A stretch of DNA of 64,000 nt from Eudromia elegans (taxonomy: Eukaryota > Chordata > Aves > Tinamiformes > Tinamidae), in NCBI GenBank assembly GCA_003342815.1, contig PTEX01000207.1, positions 250,154-314,153 on the forward strand, written 5' to 3'. Below the pieces are notes generated by a model. That model was not told the origin of the DNA. It ran no database searches and saw only the letters and a program-made list of their open reading frames with translations. Position 1 is the first letter of the stretch; each line of letters opens with the position of its first letter. The position numbers and the translations under genes are program-made. Positions 61,801 through 64,000 of the stretch are shown piece after piece.

Positions 61801-62455
61801 TGCAAAGATTTGATCTACAATTACAGAAGGCAGGTGCTTGACTTAAATACATAATATTAAAAAGCAAATGCTTCATTTCAAAAAAACAACAGTCTCTTTT
61901 GCCCAAAAAACTGTCATCTCGAGACTGTATTTTGAGCTTGCAGACCATTTTACTTAATTACTGTAACATCAAAAGTCTTTGACATGAAAGGGACCAAGCA
62001 GTGACTATACAAGATAATGATTTGTTTATAAAAATAATTTAAACAGCATATGAACAGGATAAACATGCACGTCCTGCCAAAATTCACTGTATGTTCTGCA
62101 GGTTTTAGTGATTGTGAAGCTCTTGGCTTGCCCTTTCAATTTATTTTATTTCACCAAAAAAAAAAAGAAAAAAAAAAGGAAAAAAGAGAAAAGGGAAGAA
62201 AGAAAAAGAGGGAAAAATAAAAAACATTCTCATACTTAAGGACTTAAGGAGGTTCCAACTTATACTATGGGTGATAGCTGGAAAGAAAATATATGTTTGT
62301 TTAAGTCAATACAAGAGATATTTTCACTTTGAGATCTGTCTGTGTTTTGTCTCTTGCATGTGATAGCTTTTATACTTTAATGATTGTAACAGCCATCCCA
62401 TCCAAAAATGTTCCATTCTGCAGGATATGGAATGCTCATTACTTATTAGACAATA
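55801..62455. other. Non-coding, nothing coding recognised
   Basis: Unique AT-rich sequence with GC-richer patches near 57660-57800 and 59720-59880 and a purine run at 62157-62225. No exon matching BMP6 or any other known family was recognised. Confidence 0.55.
62157..62225. repeat. A-rich polypurine tract
   Basis: Nearly 70 bases of A and G (aaaaaagaaaaaaaaaagg and similar), without pyrimidines except near the ends. Confidence 0.9.
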
Positions 62456-62479
62456 TAAAGATATTACTCTGTCTTTTAT

Positions 62480-62668
62480 CCAAGGCCTCAAAACACTTCA
62501 TAAATGTTGAAGTCGCCCAACGTGCTCTGACTAATGTAAATTGCTATTAAACTCATTTTCCAAATGGCTAAAATGAGGCTCAGAGTGCATGACTGAACCA
62601 GGACTATGATGAGATCCTTGACATTCTTACTTGCAGTCCTATGATCTAACTGCTAAACCACACTCCAC
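62480..62668 (+). mobile_element. Ancient MIR/L2-like remnant
   Basis: The sequence has, in order, aaaacacttcataaatgtt, cattttccaaatggctaaaatgaggctcagag and then, after a divergent middle, gcagtcctatgatctaactgctaaaccac. This follows the MIR/L2 3' pattern: cattttacagatg...aaactgaggctcagag...aggtctgtctgactccaa...ccactac. MIR-type core SINEs were active in early amniotes, so a scarce, decayed copy in a bird is expected. Confidence 0.55.
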
Positions 62669-64000
62669 GTTACTGTGTTGGCAGGTATCCAAGCGACTTG
62701 TCGAGTCAGTGGAACAGTATAATCTTATTCAGTAAAATCAGTCTATCTTCAGGTCACAATGCTGGAAAGTTGGAGGCTAAGAATTCTCACTTGACTCATT
62801 TATTTCCTTCGCACTTACGATTCTTTCTCATCAGTACTGCAAAACCTGTATATTCTATTTCCTCTCTCTGTTAGAGATAAGAGTCCTCAGCCATGATTAA
62901 AAGCATTAGTTTAATATCAGTAATCCCTCTGATCTTTGTGGGCATTATCCAAATACAAATACTTGCCAGAAGTCCATTTATATGCGATGATTACTATTTG
63001 CACAAAGTGATAGAAAATATTATTATTAATAATATAGGAAATAATAATAATATGCAATAATAACAATATAGGAAGACTTGAGTGCAATGGGTGGTAGTAT
63101 GAGTGTGTACATGTATTTATGGGGGAGGGGACACTCAGAGACCTAGGAGGGACTAACCCTCTACTATCTGCAGTACATGGGGTACCGGTCATAAGCAGAC
63201 CCTGTCAGAAGTCACCACAGTAGCATGTAATAACAGGAGAAACTGTGTACTTGGGGGAAAACAGAGGGTAGTGAATAGAATATTTTCCCTCAATGTCGCT
63301 TGAATTCTGATTTAAAGAGTGAAACAAAATTTTTGTCATTTTGGGAAAGAGAGTACAGTATTTCTGAGGCAAGGGGAGAGCTGCAGTTGTTCTCAGTGGA
63401 GGTGCTAGGCTCACAGAAGGCTGAGCCGTGGTTGAAAAATGTGTTCTTTAGCCACAAAACCAGAAGACGTCAGTGCCGTGAAAACGACATCAGAGTGAGC
63501 CAGTGCTGGGGCCAGTTGTAGCCTCTGTATTCTTTAGGAGTCTATAGGTGTGTAGCCATAAGGTGAGACTTGTCTGTCTGGTCCCATGTTGGAAGGGATG
63601 CAGTCGGCAATAGCAGCCCCGAGCTCCTTCTGGTGTTGATGCTTTCTCAGTGTGTAACAATGTCTGGGGAGCTAAAATTAGGTTCAAATGAAGTTCTAAC
63701 ATTAATACTAGTTGAGTGAACTATAGCTTAAACCATTCTGAAAATTGTTCCGTTTTTATGCATGCATTAAGGAGCAACTCTTGCATAGGGGTGCAAGTTG
63801 ACTGGAAAATGTTAGGGAAGTTGGTAAAAGTTCGGTTGACTTATGGCAGTATGAAGGCAGTGGAAGTGGTATGCTTAGGTAAAGCAGTGTCCATGGTGAA
63901 GTAAGACAAAAGGTAGCTGTTCTTCTAAGTTAAATGTATTGGTAGCTTTGTTAAGAAACTCTTAATATAAATATAGCATAATGGCTCAAGTTAGTATAAA
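62669..64000. other. Non-coding, nothing recognised
   Basis: AT-rich sequence with an interrupted (AAT)n stretch at 63015-63065. No gene signal up to the window end. Confidence 0.55.
63015..63065. repeat. Interrupted (AAT)n microsatellite
   Basis: attattattaataatat...aataataataatatgcaataataac: AAT units on both strands with interruptions. Confidence 0.85.

Noticed and set aside
1-64000. tRNA, rRNA, CRISPR array, endogenous retrovirus or DNA transposon with coding remnants
   Set aside because: Looked for on both strands. No supporting sequence pattern was seen.

Overview
The window is vertebrate nuclear DNA, almost certainly from a bird. Two 5'-truncated CR1 LINE tails carry the (ATTCTGTG)n-type 3' end typical of avian CR1. 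The only clearly coding sequence is the 3' end of a desmoplakin gene (DSP) close in sequence to the mammalian protein. The species cannot be fixed from sequence alone.

Layout. 1-180 is the 3' end of the penultimate DSP exon. 181-1691 is the last intron. 1692-4886 is the large terminal coding exon: the end of the coiled-coil rod, plakin repeat domains A, B and C, and the Gly-Ser-Arg tail. About 4887-5655 is the 3'UTR, with two AATAAA signals. The visible part encodes the last 1124 residues of the protein. DSP anchors intermediate filaments to desmosomes, and the visible part is the filament-binding half.

From about 5.7 kb to 51 kb there is no gene I can support. This desert holds microsatellites, a 17-bp minisatellite, an AT-rich (ATATT)n block, two CR1 tails, an unidentified two-copy repeat and several very old amniote repeat remnants. 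Its most interesting feature is two strong matches to the CTCF motif in divergent orientation (24.2 kb on the minus strand, 29.4 kb on the plus strand), each inside a small GC-rich patch. This is the arrangement expected of a regulatory domain boundary.

At 51.2-52.7 kb there is a strong CpG island, interrupted by a 625-base run of N. From human gene order (DSP, SNRNP48, BMP6 on one strand) and the lack of nearby downstream exons, the best guess is the promoter and first exon of BMP6, with 52.7-64 kb in its long first intron. No BMP6 codon can be read with confidence, because the exon would lie in the gap. SNRNP48, which directly follows DSP in human, is not recognisable here.

No new biological system was found. 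The findings worth following up are the possible boundary, the gapped CpG-island promoter, the apparent absence of SNRNP48, and a few unusual palindromes and repeat pairs.
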